Shown: positions 53,265-62,193, counted from the stretch's first letter. The stretch is 64,000 nucleotides of DNA from Streptomyces albiflavescens (GCF_014645835.1 NZ_BMMM01000001.1:545962-609961), one strand, 5' to 3'. Notes: a model not told the origin generated them from the sequence alone. Program-made: numbers and translations.

Positions 53265-53999
53265 ATGTCCCCGCGCAGCGCCTCGGTCAATGAAGAGTTG
53301 CGGCGGCGTTCCCGAGAGCGGCTTTTGCAGGCCGCGGTGGAGCTGGTGAGCGAGCGCGGTTATGAGGCGACGACGCTCGGCGACATCGCGGATCGCGCCG
53401 GATCGGCGCGTGGACTGGTGTCGTACTACTTTCCCGGCAAACGTCAGCTGCTGCAGTCCGCCGTGCACCGGCTGATGCACCGCACGCTGGAGGAGGCGCT
53501 GGAGCGCGAGCCGCGTACCGAGGACGGCCGGGAGCGGATGGCGCGGGCCATCGACGCGATTCTGGGGCTCGCCCGGAGCCAGCCCGTGCTGATGCGCCAG
53601 CACATGGCCGGGCTGCTGCAGGCCGAGGGGTTCGTGCAGTGCCCGGAGCAGCAGCGACTGGCGCAGTTGCTGCGGGACACCGTCGCCGGACACGGCTCGC
53701 CGGACGCCGCCACCGACTACCCGATGCTGCGCGCGGTGCTGATGGGCGCGGTGTACGCGGCCCTGGTGCCCGGCGTGCCGATGCCGATCCCGACGCTGCG
53801 GGCCGAGCTGTTCAAGCGCTATCGACTCGACTGGGAGATGGGTGTCCCGCCGGACACCGAGGTGCCCGGCGGGACGTGTGAAACGGATCTGTCACGATTC
53901 TTCGCGACCGACCGCCCGACCGACGATCAGCCCGATCGGACGGCCGATCAGCGCGATCTGCCCAAACAGTCCGACGGTCAGTCCGATCGGCCCGGTTGA
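53265..53999 (+). CDS. TetR-family transcriptional regulator
   Basis: 244 residues from ATG 53265, with AGGAG upstream. The HTH occupies residues about 15-60 (LLQAAVELVSERGYEATTLGDIADRAGSARGLVSYYF split over helices 1-3). The remainder is a helical ligand-binding domain. The last 30 residues are a polar repetitive tail (TDRPTDDQPDRTADQ...) encoded by repeated GATCGG-type units that continue past the stop codon to about 54020. A palindrome overlaps its promoter. Confidence 0.9.
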   Translation: MSPRSASVNEELRRRSRERLLQAAVELVSERGYEATTLGDIADRAGSARGLVSYYFPGKRQLLQSAVHRLMHRTLEEALEREPRTEDGRERMARAIDAILGLARSQPVLMRQHMAGLLQAEGFVQCPEQQRLAQLLRDTVAGHGSPDAATDYPMLRAVLMGAVYAALVPGVPMPIPTLRAELFKRYRLDWEMGVPPDTEVPGGTCETDLSRFFATDRPTDDQPDRTADQRDLPKQSDGQSDRPG

Positions 54000-54020
54000 C
54001 CAGTCCGATCGGCCCGGCGG

Positions 54021-55523
54021 TCAGTCGAAGTAGTCCGGCTGCGTCTGGACGTTGAGCTCACGCAGATGGACCCGCTTCGCCGGATCCGTGCGCCGGTCGC
54101 TGAGCTTCAGTACGTCGAAGCCCTTGGCGATGTCGTTCGAGTAGATGTAGCCGTTGTAGTAGTACGCCGACCACGAGCCGCCGATCTGCAGGGTGGCGGT
54201 GGACAGCGGGCCGCGCTCGAAGTAGGCGATCTCCTTCGGGTTGGCCGAGTCGGTGAAGTCCCAGACGGAGACGCCGCCCTGGTACCAGGCCTGGACCATG
54301 AGGTCCTTGTCCTTGACCGGAATCAGCGAGCCGTTGTGGGCCACGCAGTTCTCGGTGTCCGCCTGATGACGGGGAATCTTGTAGTAGCTCTTGAAGACGA
54401 GCTTGCGGTTGTCGCCCTTGCCAACGATGTCGTAGATGCCGTCGGCACCGCGGTTCGGCCCGATCGCCGCGTTGCAGGTGGCCGCACCGCCGCCACCCAA
54501 CTCATCGGTGAACACGACCTTGTTGGCCTTCTGGTTGAAGGTTGCCGAGTGCCAGAACGCGAAGTTCACGTTGTCCTCGACCTGGTCGATAACCTTCGGG
54601 TGCTCCGGATCCTTGATGGAGAACAGGATGCCGTCGCCCATGCAGGCGCCCGCGGCCAGGTCCTTGGACGGCAGGACCGTGATGTCGTGGCAGCCGGTGG
54701 TCTTGGAGACGCCCGGGTTGGTCGGCGCGCCCGGGTTGCCGCCGCCGTCCGGTCCCTCGCCCGGGAACAGCACCGGGAAGTTCACGACGGCCGCCTCTTC
54801 GGGGGCGTTGCGCGGCACCTTGATGACCGAGATGCCGTCGTGCGGCGGCTGGCAGTCGGGGAAGGTGGCGCTCGGCGAGTACGAGGAGACGTAGATGTAG
54901 ACGTTGTTGCGCTCGGGCACCAGCGAGTGGGTGTGCGAGCCGCAGGCGGTCTCGACGGCGGCGACGTACTTCGGGTTCGCCTTGTCGCTGATGTCGAAGA
55001 TCTTCATGCCCTCCCACGACGACTTCTCGGTCGCGGGCTGCGAGGTGCTCTTGCAGGAGTTGTCGCTGCGCGAGGAGTCGGTGGACAGGAAGAGCAGGTT
55101 GCCGGAGACCGAGACGTCGTTCTGAGAGCCCGGGCAGAGCACCTGCGCGACCGTCGTGGGCGCCTTCGGGTTGCTGATGTCGAAGATGCGGAAGCCGTCG
55201 TAGTTGCCGGCGAACGCGTACTTGCCCTGGAAGGCCAGGTCCGAATTGAGGCCGGTGAACGCCTCCTTGGGGACATTGGCGAGGTGTTCGATGTTGTCGG
55301 AGTGGACGATCTCGTCCGTCCCCGGTATCTCCCCACTCGCCACCGCGGCCTTCGCCTCGGCGGCGTCGCTCTTGGAGACCTGCTCCCGCGTGGCGGGACT
55401 GTCCCCGGGGTCGGGGGTCGCGGCCGCCGGGCCGGCCGTGAGCAGTGCGGCCAGGAGTCCGGCCGCGGCCGCGGCAACTCCCAGGCGTCTGCGCCGCGTT
55501 CGGGGGTTGTTCAACAGGATCAC
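54021..55523 (-). CDS. Secreted LVIVD-repeat beta-propeller protein
   Basis: 500 residues from ATG 55523. A twin-arginine-like or Sec signal sequence (RTRRRRLG, then AAAAAGLLAALLTAGPAAA) covers residues 1-36. Repeats with the FDISNPKAP / FDISDKANPK / WDFTDSANPK pattern (near 115, 175, 420) are the LVIVD/YncE-type propeller blades. Conserved Cys and His (CGSHTHSL, CHDITV, FAFWHSATF, CVAHNGSL) suggest metal or covalent links. It is divergent from a DUF305 lipoprotein gene, with 193 bp between them. Function unknown; probably an extracellular binding protein. Confidence 0.85.
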   Translation of the reverse strand: MILLNNPRTRRRRLGVAAAAAGLLAALLTAGPAAATPDPGDSPATREQVSKSDAAEAKAAVASGEIPGTDEIVHSDNIEHLANVPKEAFTGLNSDLAFQGKYAFAGNYDGFRIFDISNPKAPTTVAQVLCPGSQNDVSVSGNLLFLSTDSSRSDNSCKSTSQPATEKSSWEGMKIFDISDKANPKYVAAVETACGSHTHSLVPERNNVYIYVSSYSPSATFPDCQPPHDGISVIKVPRNAPEEAAVVNFPVLFPGEGPDGGGNPGAPTNPGVSKTTGCHDITVLPSKDLAAGACMGDGILFSIKDPEHPKVIDQVEDNVNFAFWHSATFNQKANKVVFTDELGGGGAATCNAAIGPNRGADGIYDIVGKGDNRKLVFKSYYKIPRHQADTENCVAHNGSLIPVKDKDLMVQAWYQGGVSVWDFTDSANPKEIAYFERGPLSTATLQIGGSWSAYYYNGYIYSNDIAKGFDVLKLSDRRTDPAKRVHLRELNVQTQPDYFD

Positions 55524-55716
55524 TGTGTTCTCCCTTGTAGCCGTTCGCAGTTGAACGGTTCACGGACCCCTGAAGTATCGTCCGACCCATCGGGAGATCA
55601 ACAGATGGCAACGTACTCGTAATGAATGATTTTGATCAGTCACGTGCGGAAGCGTGCTAGGACGGTCATCAACACCCTTGAGGTGTCCGCCCGTTCGTGT
55701 GCCACAGGAGGTCGCT

Positions 55717-56367
55717 GTGCTTGTTCGCCGTACGGCCCGTGCATCCCTGGTCGCGGTGTCACTGTTGGTCGCCGCGCTCGCGCTCGGGGGCTGTGACTCC
55801 GACTCCGAGACCAAGTCCGGGAAGGCGAGCGGGCCTTCGGTGATCGCACCCGGCAAACCCGGCGAGGCGGCCGAAACACTCTCCGCGCAGGACGCCGCGA
55901 AGCAGCGGGCCGACGACGACTCCCCCAACTCGGCGGACTTCGCGTACGCGCGGATGATGATCGAGCACCACGCACAGGCCCTGGAAATGACCGAACTCGC
56001 CCCGAAACAGGCCGAGTCGGGCCAGGTGAAGCGGCTCGCCGCGCGGATCGCGGCCGCGCAGGGCCCGGAGATCACCACCATGAAGAGCTGGCTGAAGGCT
56101 CACGGCGACGGGCAGGCCGGCACGGAGCACAAGCACGGGACGATGCCCGGCATGGCGACAAAGGCCCAGCTCGGAAAGTTGCGCGCGGCGAAGGGCAAGG
56201 TGTTCGACGAACTCTTCCTGAAGCTGATGATCACGCATCACGACGGAGCCATCACCATGGCCACGGACGTGAAGGCACAGGGCAACAACATCCAGATCGA
56301 GGAGATGGCCGACGACGTGATCGCGCAGCAGACGAGCGAGATCACGCGGATGCGCGAGATGGCGTAA
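55717..56367 (+). CDS. DUF305 lipoprotein
   Basis: 216 residues from GTG 55717, with a perfect AGGAGG at 55706-55711. The signal peptide ends in the lipobox ALGGC near residue 25, so the protein should be lipid-anchored. Two four-helix DUF305 halves carry the paired motifs MMIEHHAQALEMTEL (near 88) and MITHHDGAITMA (near 172), with a Met/His segment (HKHGTMPGM) between them. DUF305 proteins are ferritin-like and often linked to copper. The gene is divergent from the LVIVD protein. Confidence 0.9.
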   Translation: MLVRRTARASLVAVSLLVAALALGGCDSDSETKSGKASGPSVIAPGKPGEAAETLSAQDAAKQRADDDSPNSADFAYARMMIEHHAQALEMTELAPKQAESGQVKRLAARIAAAQGPEITTMKSWLKAHGDGQAGTEHKHGTMPGMATKAQLGKLRAAKGKVFDELFLKLMITHHDGAITMATDVKAQGNNIQIEEMADDVIAQQTSEITRMREMA

Positions 56368-56377
56368 CCACCCTGCT

Positions 56378-56745
56378 CACCAGCCGGCATCAGGGGGGCC
56401 GGCAACCCCGCGTCGCGCGCCTCGGCGATCAGCCCGAGGGATGTGCGCGGCTGTGACCGGTGGCGCTCATGACCGCGAGCACCGGGTGGGCACCGTCGTC
56501 GCGCGCCGCGCGGTACTCCTCGGCGACCAGCCACCGCCCCTCGACACCGCGCGGCCACGGGGGGCCGGGCACGGCGCGCCGGTGCTTCCTCCGGTTCGTT
56601 CGACGGGGCGTTCGACGCGCCGAACGCCCCGGCGAGCGGTTCCTCGATCCAGTCGGCGCGCACCGTGAGGTCGTCGAGGGAGAGCGGCGGCTGAGCCCGC
56701 ACGTCCTCGATCGTCCTCGATCGACAAAGGTCCTCCCGTACATAC
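56378..56745 (-). pseudogene. DUF6214-like pseudogene with three frameshifts
   Basis: Pieces of one protein appear in successive minus-strand frames: GGPLSIED, then RAQPPLSLDDLTVRADWIEEP, then WPRGVEGRWLVAEEYRAA (with DPVLAVM-like AHPVLAVMSATGHSR), then SLGLIAEARDAG. Joined, they resemble the C-terminal half of the actinobacterial DUF6214 family as I recall it. The first break is a perfect 10-bp tandem duplication (56703-56712 and 56713-56722), the second an extra base in a G6 run (56559-56564), and the third a missing base near HSR. The N-terminal half is absent. The gap 56368-56901 holds no intact gene. Confidence 0.65.
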
Positions 56746-56901
56746 AGAACGCAATCGCATGATCACATTTCACAGGAACGGACACACGCCCGCGCGTCGC
56801 GCACCGCACCCTGTCAGCGGAGCTTCGGCGGTGCGATGCTGGAACCAACAGCGATCTCCTGTCAGCGTTCTCCGTGGTCCCCTCGGGTAAGGAGTTCGGC
56901 C

Positions 56902-58290
56902 GTGCTGCATGTCGCCGTCGTAGGCTCGGGACCCAGCGGGGTCTACAGCGCACAGAGTCTCGTCCAGCAGAGTCAGGAGCCCGGGGTCCGGGTGGACGTC
57001 CTGGACCGGCTGCCATGCCCGTACGGCCTGGTGCGTTACGGCGTGGCGCCCGACCACGAGAAGATCAAGTCGCTGCAGAACAATCTGCGCGCGGTCCTCG
57101 AGGACGACCGGGTGCGGTTCCTCGGCGGCGTCCAGGTCGGCCCGGGCGGAGTGCCGGTGGCCCGGCTGCGGGAGCTGTACCACGCGGTGGTCTACTGCGT
57201 GGGCGCCGCCACCGACCGCCACCTCTCCGTGCCCGGCGAGGACCTGCCCGGCAGCTGGTCGGCCACCGAGTTCGTGTCCTGGTACAGCGCGCACCCCGAC
57301 TCCGTGACCGACGGATTCGTCCTCGGCGCACGGTCGGCCGTGGTCATCGGCGTCGGGAACGTGGCCGTCGACGTGACCCGGATGCTGGCCCGCGGCGCGG
57401 CGGAGCTGAGCCCCACCGACATGCCGCAGGCGGCGCTCACGGCGCTGGCCGAGAGCAAGGTGACGGAGATCAGCATGGTCGGGCGGCGCGGCCCTTCGCA
57501 GGCCCGTTTCACCACCAAGGAGCTGCGCGAGCTGGGCACGCTCCCGGACACCGACGTCGTGGTGGACCCGGAGGAGTTGGCCCTCGATCCGGCGTATCTG
57601 GACCCGTCGGACCTGCCCGCCGCCCAGCGCCGCAATGTGGAGGTGCTGCGGGGATGGGCCGCCGCGCCGCCGCAGGGCCGTCCGCGCCGGATCCGGCTGC
57701 GCTTCTTCCTGCGGCCCGTCGAGCTGCTCCCCGATGCGGGTACCTCCCTGCTCGATCGAAACCGAGAGCTTGGGGGAGGCCGTGTGGGTGCGGTCCGCTT
57801 CGAGCGGACGGTGCCGGACGGGCAGGGCGGGGTGACGGGCACGGGACGGTACGAGGAGATCGAGGCGCAGTTGGTGCTGCGCTCGGTCGGCTATCGCGGG
57901 GTGCCGCTGGAAGGGCTGCCCTTCGATGCCGACCGCGGAACGGTGCCGAATGTCGCGGGGCGGATCCTGCGGGACGGCGCGATCTCCCCGGGCGAGTATG
58001 TGGCGGGCTGGATCAAGCGCGGCCCGACGGGCGTCATCGGCACCAACCGGCCGTGCGCGAAGGAGACGGTGACCTCACTGCTCGAGGACGCCGCCGGCCT
58101 CGTGCAACGAGACGTGCCCGAGGATCCGCTCGCGGCGCTGCGGGCGGAGGGGGTCCGCCCGGTCGAGTGGGCCGGATGGCAGGAGATCGAGCGGGCCGAG
58201 GCGGAACTCGGGGCCTCGTTCGGCCGTGGCGTGGTCAAGCTTCCGGACTGGGAGTCGCTGCTGGCCGCGGCGCGGACGGCGGCTTCGTAG
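56902..58290 (+). CDS. FprA-type ferredoxin/adrenodoxin-NADP+ reductase
   Basis: 462 residues from GTG 56902, with AAGGAG at 56889-56894. The FAD motif VVGSGPSGVYSAQ starts at residue 4, PYGLVRYGVAPDH near 38 is diagnostic of the adrenodoxin-reductase-like group, the NADP motif VIGVGNVAVDVTRM lies near 150, and the C-terminal GWIKRGPTGVIGTN near 370 closes the FAD site. It transfers electrons from NADPH to ferredoxins, for example for cytochromes P450. An in-frame dispersed-repeat-like insert (57746-57779) encodes part of SLLDRNRELGGG. Confidence 0.93.
   Translation: MLHVAVVGSGPSGVYSAQSLVQQSQEPGVRVDVLDRLPCPYGLVRYGVAPDHEKIKSLQNNLRAVLEDDRVRFLGGVQVGPGGVPVARLRELYHAVVYCVGAATDRHLSVPGEDLPGSWSATEFVSWYSAHPDSVTDGFVLGARSAVVIGVGNVAVDVTRMLARGAAELSPTDMPQAALTALAESKVTEISMVGRRGPSQARFTTKELRELGTLPDTDVVVDPEELALDPAYLDPSDLPAAQRRNVEVLRGWAAAPPQGRPRRIRLRFFLRPVELLPDAGTSLLDRNRELGGGRVGAVRFERTVPDGQGGVTGTGRYEEIEAQLVLRSVGYRGVPLEGLPFDADRGTVPNVAGRILRDGAISPGEYVAGWIKRGPTGVIGTNRPCAKETVTSLLEDAAGLVQRDVPEDPLAALRAEGVRPVEWAGWQEIERAEAELGASFGRGVVKLPDWESLLAAARTAAS
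57746..57779 (+). repeat. Dispersed Streptomyces-type repeat inside the fprA-like gene
   Basis: A stretch with the pattern CTGCTCG.tcga..CGAGAGCTTGGGGGAGG, partly self-complementary (CTCG/CGAG), resembles a short repeat I know to be scattered through Streptomyces genomes, normally between genes. Here it sits in frame within a loop of the reductase. Confidence 0.5.
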
Positions 58291-58419
58291 CAGAGTCGCG
58301 CGGCCTCCAGTGGGCATGACACCTGACGGCAACACACCAGAAATCAACAAACTGTTCAAGGCCCTTACGGTCTCGTGCTGTTGAACCGTCCGTCCCCACC
58401 CGCCGCCCCAGGAGTGCCC

Positions 58420-59775
58420 ATGGCGACCGCAGCACCCGTGCATCCCGTCGACGAGGTCCCACCCGTACGCCAACTGGCCGCCTTCGGGCCGCAGCACGTA
58501 CTCGCGATGTACGCGGGCGCGGTGGCCGTGCCACTGATCGTGGGCGGTGCGATGAAGCTGTCTCCCGCCGACCTGGCGTATCTGATCACCGCGGATCTGC
58601 TGGTGTGCGGGATCGCGACGCTGATCCAGTGCGTGGGCTTCTGGCGTTTCGGAGTGCGGCTGCCGATCATGCAGGGCTGCACCTTCGCGGCCGTGTCGCC
58701 GATGGTGCTCATCGGCACGACGGGCGGCGGACTGCCCGCGATCTACGGGTCGGTGATCGTCGCGGGCCTCGCGATCATCCTGCTCGCCCCGGTCTTCGGG
58801 AAGCTGCTCCGCTTCTTCCCGCCGCTCGTCACCGGCACGGTCATTCTGATCATCGGCGTCTCGCTGCTGCCGGTGGCGGGCAATTGGGCGGCCGGCGGCG
58901 TGGGCGCGAAGGACTTCGGCGAGCCGAAGAACCTGGCGCTCGCGGCCTTCGTACTGGCCGTGGTGCTGGGTGTGCAGCGGTTCGCGCCGGCCTTCCTGAG
59001 CCGGATCGCGGTGCTGATCGGGATCGCCGTGGGTCTCGCGGTCGCCGTCCCCTTCGGGTTCACGGACTTCGACGGGGTCGGGGATGCCGACTGGGTCGGG
59101 ATCAGCACGCCGTTCCACTTCGGGACGCCGTCGTTCCACGCCTCCGCGATCATCTCGATGCTGGTCGTGGCGCTGGTGACGATGACCGAGACGACCGGTG
59201 ACTTCATCGCGGTGGGCAAGATGACCGACCGGCCCATCCGGCCGCGTACGCTCGCGGACGGTCTGCGCGCCGACGGTCTGTCGACGGTCCTCGGCGGCGT
59301 GTTCAACACATTCCCGTACACGGCGTTCGCGCAGAACGTGGGCCTCGTGGGCATGACCCGGGTGCGCAGCCGCTGGGTGGTCGCCGCGGCGGGCGGCATC
59401 CTCGTGCTGCTCGGCCTGCTGCCCAAGCTCGGCGCGGTGGTCGCGGCGATCCCGGCGCCGGTGCTGGGCGGCGCGGGTCTGGTGATGTTCGGAACGGTCG
59501 CCGCGAGCGGTCTGCGCACCCTTTCCGAGGTGGACTTCAAGGGCAACGACAACCTGACGGTGGTGGCCGTTTCGGTCGCGGTGGGGATGCTGCCGGTCGG
59601 GGTGCCGACGATTTACGAGAAGTTCCCCGACTGGTTCCAGACGGTGATGAACAGCGGGATCAGCGCGGGCTGCCTGACCGCGATCGTCCTGAATCTGCTC
59701 TTCAACCACCTGCCGGGGAAGGCGAGTTCGACCGACGCCGCCGCCGAAGCGAAGGCCGGCGCGGCTTCAGCCTGA
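58420..59775 (+). CDS. NCS2-family nucleobase (xanthine/uracil) permease
   Basis: 451 residues from ATG 58420, with AGGAG at 58410-58414. Fourteen predicted helices; the NCS2 signatures are GPQHVLAMYAGAVAVPL near 22, the substrate-binding Glu in MTETTGDF near 262, and FAQNVGLVGMTRV near 305. The order matches UraA/XanQ/UacT. It is a proton symporter for xanthine, uric acid or uracil; the ETTGD motif favours the xanthine/urate side. Its end overlaps the convergent ArsR gene by nine bases. Confidence 0.92.
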   Translation: MATAAPVHPVDEVPPVRQLAAFGPQHVLAMYAGAVAVPLIVGGAMKLSPADLAYLITADLLVCGIATLIQCVGFWRFGVRLPIMQGCTFAAVSPMVLIGTTGGGLPAIYGSVIVAGLAIILLAPVFGKLLRFFPPLVTGTVILIIGVSLLPVAGNWAAGGVGAKDFGEPKNLALAAFVLAVVLGVQRFAPAFLSRIAVLIGIAVGLAVAVPFGFTDFDGVGDADWVGISTPFHFGTPSFHASAIISMLVVALVTMTETTGDFIAVGKMTDRPIRPRTLADGLRADGLSTVLGGVFNTFPYTAFAQNVGLVGMTRVRSRWVVAAAGGILVLLGLLPKLGAVVAAIPAPVLGGAGLVMFGTVAASGLRTLSEVDFKGNDNLTVVAVSVAVGMLPVGVPTIYEKFPDWFQTVMNSGISAGCLTAIVLNLLFNHLPGKASSTDAAAEAKAGAASA

Positions 59776-60126
59776 GCCCAGGCGGGCGGCCTGGCGGGCG
59801 GCGGCGCCGAGGACGCTGTCGAGAAGGCCGGGGAAGAGGTCGTCAAGGTCGTCCGAGCGCAGGGCGTTCATCTTTGCCGTACCCCGGTAGATCTGCCGGA
59901 TCACTCCGCTCTCGCGCAGCACCCGGAAGTGGTGCGTGGTCGTGGACTTGGTGACCGGCAGGTCGAAATGCGAACAGGAGAGCTCGTCGCTCTCGGCGGC
60001 GAGCTCTCGCACGACCTGGAGGCGCATGGGGTCGGAGAGCGCGTGCAGCACCGATTCCAGCCGGATCTCTTCCCGCGCGGGGTGCGGCAGATCTCGGCCA
60101 CTGGCGGCGGAGGCGGCGGTCGTCAC
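59767..60126 (-). CDS. ArsR-family winged-helix regulator
   Basis: 119 residues from GTG 60126, chosen because GGAG lies five bases upstream; longer in-frame starts exist. LESVLHALSDPMRLQVVREL near 20 and LPVTKSTTTHHFRVLRESGVIRQIYRGTAK (in two parts, 57-85) form the HTH and wing. No metal-binding cysteine cluster of the arsenic type is visible (one Cys in LSCSHFDLP), so it may sense something else. It is divergent from an Old Yellow Enzyme gene and flanked by paired operators. Confidence 0.88.
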   Translation of the reverse strand: MTTAASAASGRDLPHPAREEIRLESVLHALSDPMRLQVVRELAAESDELSCSHFDLPVTKSTTTHHFRVLRESGVIRQIYRGTAKMNALRSDDLDDLFPGLLDSVLGAAARQAARLGSG

Positions 60127-60154
60127 GGTGGCTCCACTTCTTCCGGGAGCTTCA

Positions 60155-60210
60155 TTGTACGAGTCCTCTCGTAGTTTGACACTCGACGTACTACGATGTC
60201 TATCGTACAA
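60155..60210. promoter_or_regulatory. Paired ArsR operators around a -35 box
   Basis: Two matching dyads, TACGAG-TCCT-CTCGTA (60158-60173) and TACGAT-GTCT-ATCGTA (60192-60207), lie in the divergent region. TTGACA (60176-60181) between them is a perfect -35 for the plus-strand oxidoreductase gene, whose -10 would fall in the second dyad (for example TATCGT 60201-60206). TTGTACGA and TCGTACAA form the outer edges. Repression of both genes by the ArsR protein is the natural reading. Confidence 0.75.
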
Positions 60211-60245
60211 GGCGTACACCGGCCCCGCGACGAATGGAGTCCGCC

Positions 60246-61325
60246 GTGAGCGCGCTCTTCGAGCCCTACACCCTGCGTGATGTCACGATCCCTAACCGGG
60301 TGTGGATGCCTCCGATGTGCCAGTACTCGGCCGCCGACGAGGGGCCGTCGGTGGGCGCCCCGCACGACTGGCACTTCGCCCACTACGCTGCCCGCGCGAC
60401 CGGCGGAACCGGCCTGATCATCGTCGAGGCGACCGCCGTGTCCCCCGAGGCCCGGATCTCCCCGTACGACCTCGGCATGTGGAACGACACCCAGGTCGAG
60501 GCGTTCCGCCGCATCACCCGCTTCCTGACGGCGCAGGGCACGGTGCCGGCGATCCAGCTCGCGCACGCCGGCCGCAAGGCCTCGACGGATCGTCCCTGGA
60601 AGGGTGGTGCACCGGTCGGCCCAGACGCGTACGGCTGGCAGTCACTGGCCCCGAGCGCACTGCCCTTCGACGACCGGCACCCCGTTCCCACCGAACTGAC
60701 CGTCGCCGAAATCCAGGAAATCGTCGGGCAGTTCGCGGACGCGGCCCGCCGCGCGCTCGCGGCGGGCTTCGAGATCGTCGAGATCCACGGCGCCCACGGC
60801 TACCTGATCAACGAGTTCCTCTCCCCGCACTCCAACCACCGCACCGACGCCTACGGCGGCTCCTACGAGAACCGCACCCGCTTCGCCCTCGAAGTCGTCG
60901 ACGCCGTGCGGGAGATCTGGCCCGACGACAAGCCGCTCTTCTTCCGCGTCTCCGCCACCGACTGGCTGGAGGCAGACGGCTGGACCGCCGACGACACCGT
61001 CCGTTTCGCCGGCGAACTGCACCGGCACGGTGTGGACCTGCTGGACGTCTCCACCGGCGGCAACGCCTCCGGCGTACGCATCCCCGTCGGCCCCGGCTAC
61101 CAAGTCCCCTTCGCCGCCCGCGTGAAGAGCGAGACCTCGCTGCCCGTCGCCGCCGTCGGACTCATCACCGACGCCGAGCAGGCCGAGAAGATCCTCGCCA
61201 ACGGGGAGGCAGACGCGGTACTGCTGGGCCGCGAGCTGCTCCGCAATCCGTCCTTCGCACGTCTCGCGGCCCGTGAACTCGGAGGCGACGTGCACGTGCC
61301 GGACCAGTACCACCGGTCCGTGTAG
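60246..61325 (+). CDS. NADH:flavin oxidoreductase (YqjM-type Old Yellow Enzyme)
   Basis: 359 residues from GTG 60246, with GGAG at 60236-60239. MPPMCQYSA near residue 22 carries the Cys typical of the YqjM/thermophilic-like class. Other FMN and substrate contacts are QLAHAGRKAS near 100, the EIHGAHGYLINEFLSP block near 178, and ALLLGRELLRNP-like AVLLGRELLRNPSF near 322. These enzymes reduce activated alkenes and can detoxify electrophiles. Divergence from an ArsR gene suggests induction by such compounds. Confidence 0.93.
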   Translation: MSALFEPYTLRDVTIPNRVWMPPMCQYSAADEGPSVGAPHDWHFAHYAARATGGTGLIIVEATAVSPEARISPYDLGMWNDTQVEAFRRITRFLTAQGTVPAIQLAHAGRKASTDRPWKGGAPVGPDAYGWQSLAPSALPFDDRHPVPTELTVAEIQEIVGQFADAARRALAAGFEIVEIHGAHGYLINEFLSPHSNHRTDAYGGSYENRTRFALEVVDAVREIWPDDKPLFFRVSATDWLEADGWTADDTVRFAGELHRHGVDLLDVSTGGNASGVRIPVGPGYQVPFAARVKSETSLPVAAVGLITDAEQAEKILANGEADAVLLGRELLRNPSFARLAARELGGDVHVPDQYHRSV

Positions 61326-61414
61326 GGGATCTTCGCCCGGCGGCCGCCGGCCCTCGGGGATCGGGATCTCGAAGTGGGGTTCCCGGGAGTTGGACGTGGA
61401 CCGAGTGCCGACGA

Positions 61415-61458
61415 AAGGGTGCCGGTGTTCCGCACGTGAGGCGAACACCGGCACCCTT
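61415..61458. terminator. Perfect 16-bp stem-loop terminator
   Basis: AAGGGTGCCGGTGTTC (61415-61430) and its exact complement (61443-61458) flank a 12-base loop between the convergent oxidoreductase (ends 61325) and sigma factor (ends 61476) genes. A-rich and T-rich stem ends let it act in both directions. Confidence 0.9.
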
Positions 61459-61475
61459 CCTGTCAGGGGCCCCTG

Positions 61476-62099
61476 TCAGGCGGCCGGCGCGGTCGGCGCC
61501 TCGGCCTCGGCGAGCAGGGCGACCAGAGTCGCCCGGGCGCGCGCCACGCGGGAGCGGACGGTCCCGATAGGACAGTCGCTGACCTCGGCGGCCTCCGCGT
61601 AGGGCAGCCCCATCACCTGGGTGAGGACGAACGCCTCACGCCGGTCGTCGGGCAGGGCGGCCAGCAGGTCGAGGAGCGCGATGCCGTCGTCGAAGCCGGG
61701 CAGGTCGCAGGGCTGGGCGAGCTCCACGGTCACCTGCCAGTCGCGGGTGTCGCTCAGCCGCGGCCGGGCGGCTGCGTGCCGGAAGCTGTCGATCACCGCA
61801 CGGCGTGCGATGGACAACAGCCACGCGCGGGCCGACGAACGCCCCTCGAATCGATGCAGGCCGGCGAGCGCCCGCAGGAACGTGTCCTGGGCCAGGTCGT
61901 CGGCGGCCTGAGGATCCGCGGACAGATGGGCGACGTAGCGCACGACGTCGCGGTGCAGGGCGCGCACGAAGCGTTCGACGGCATCCGGGTCGCCGCCACG
62001 GGCGGCCAGCGCCCAGGCGGTTATCGACGCGTCGATCGATGCCGTGTGCTCGCTCTTCTCGCTTGTGGCGCGCGAAACGGGCAGGGTAGAAGTGATCAC
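61476..62099 (-). CDS. ECF RNA polymerase sigma factor
   Basis: 207 residues from GTG 62099 (GAAGGA six bases upstream; ATG 62120 is an alternative). Sigma-2 covers residues about 30-100 (YVAHLSADPQAADDLAQDTFLRAL), and sigma-4 about 130-195 (LPDDRREAFVLTQVMGLPYAEAAEVSDCPIGTVRSRVARAR). The group looks like SigC-type ECF factors. No anti-sigma gene is adjacent; instead a Met/His-rich membrane protein is encoded just upstream on the same strand and might act in sensing or be a target. Confidence 0.9.
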   Translation of the reverse strand: MITSTLPVSRATSEKSEHTASIDASITAWALAARGGDPDAVERFVRALHRDVVRYVAHLSADPQAADDLAQDTFLRALAGLHRFEGRSSARAWLLSIARRAVIDSFRHAAARPRLSDTRDWQVTVELAQPCDLPGFDDGIALLDLLAALPDDRREAFVLTQVMGLPYAEAAEVSDCPIGTVRSRVARARATLVALLAEAEAPTAPAA

Positions 62100-62193
62100 C
62101 AGGTGTCCTTCTCGGGTCATCCGTGATCCGGACCGGCGCGAGAGCGCGGTGGTCCGGTGCGAGGTACGGCCGTACGGGGAGGTACGGCCGATG

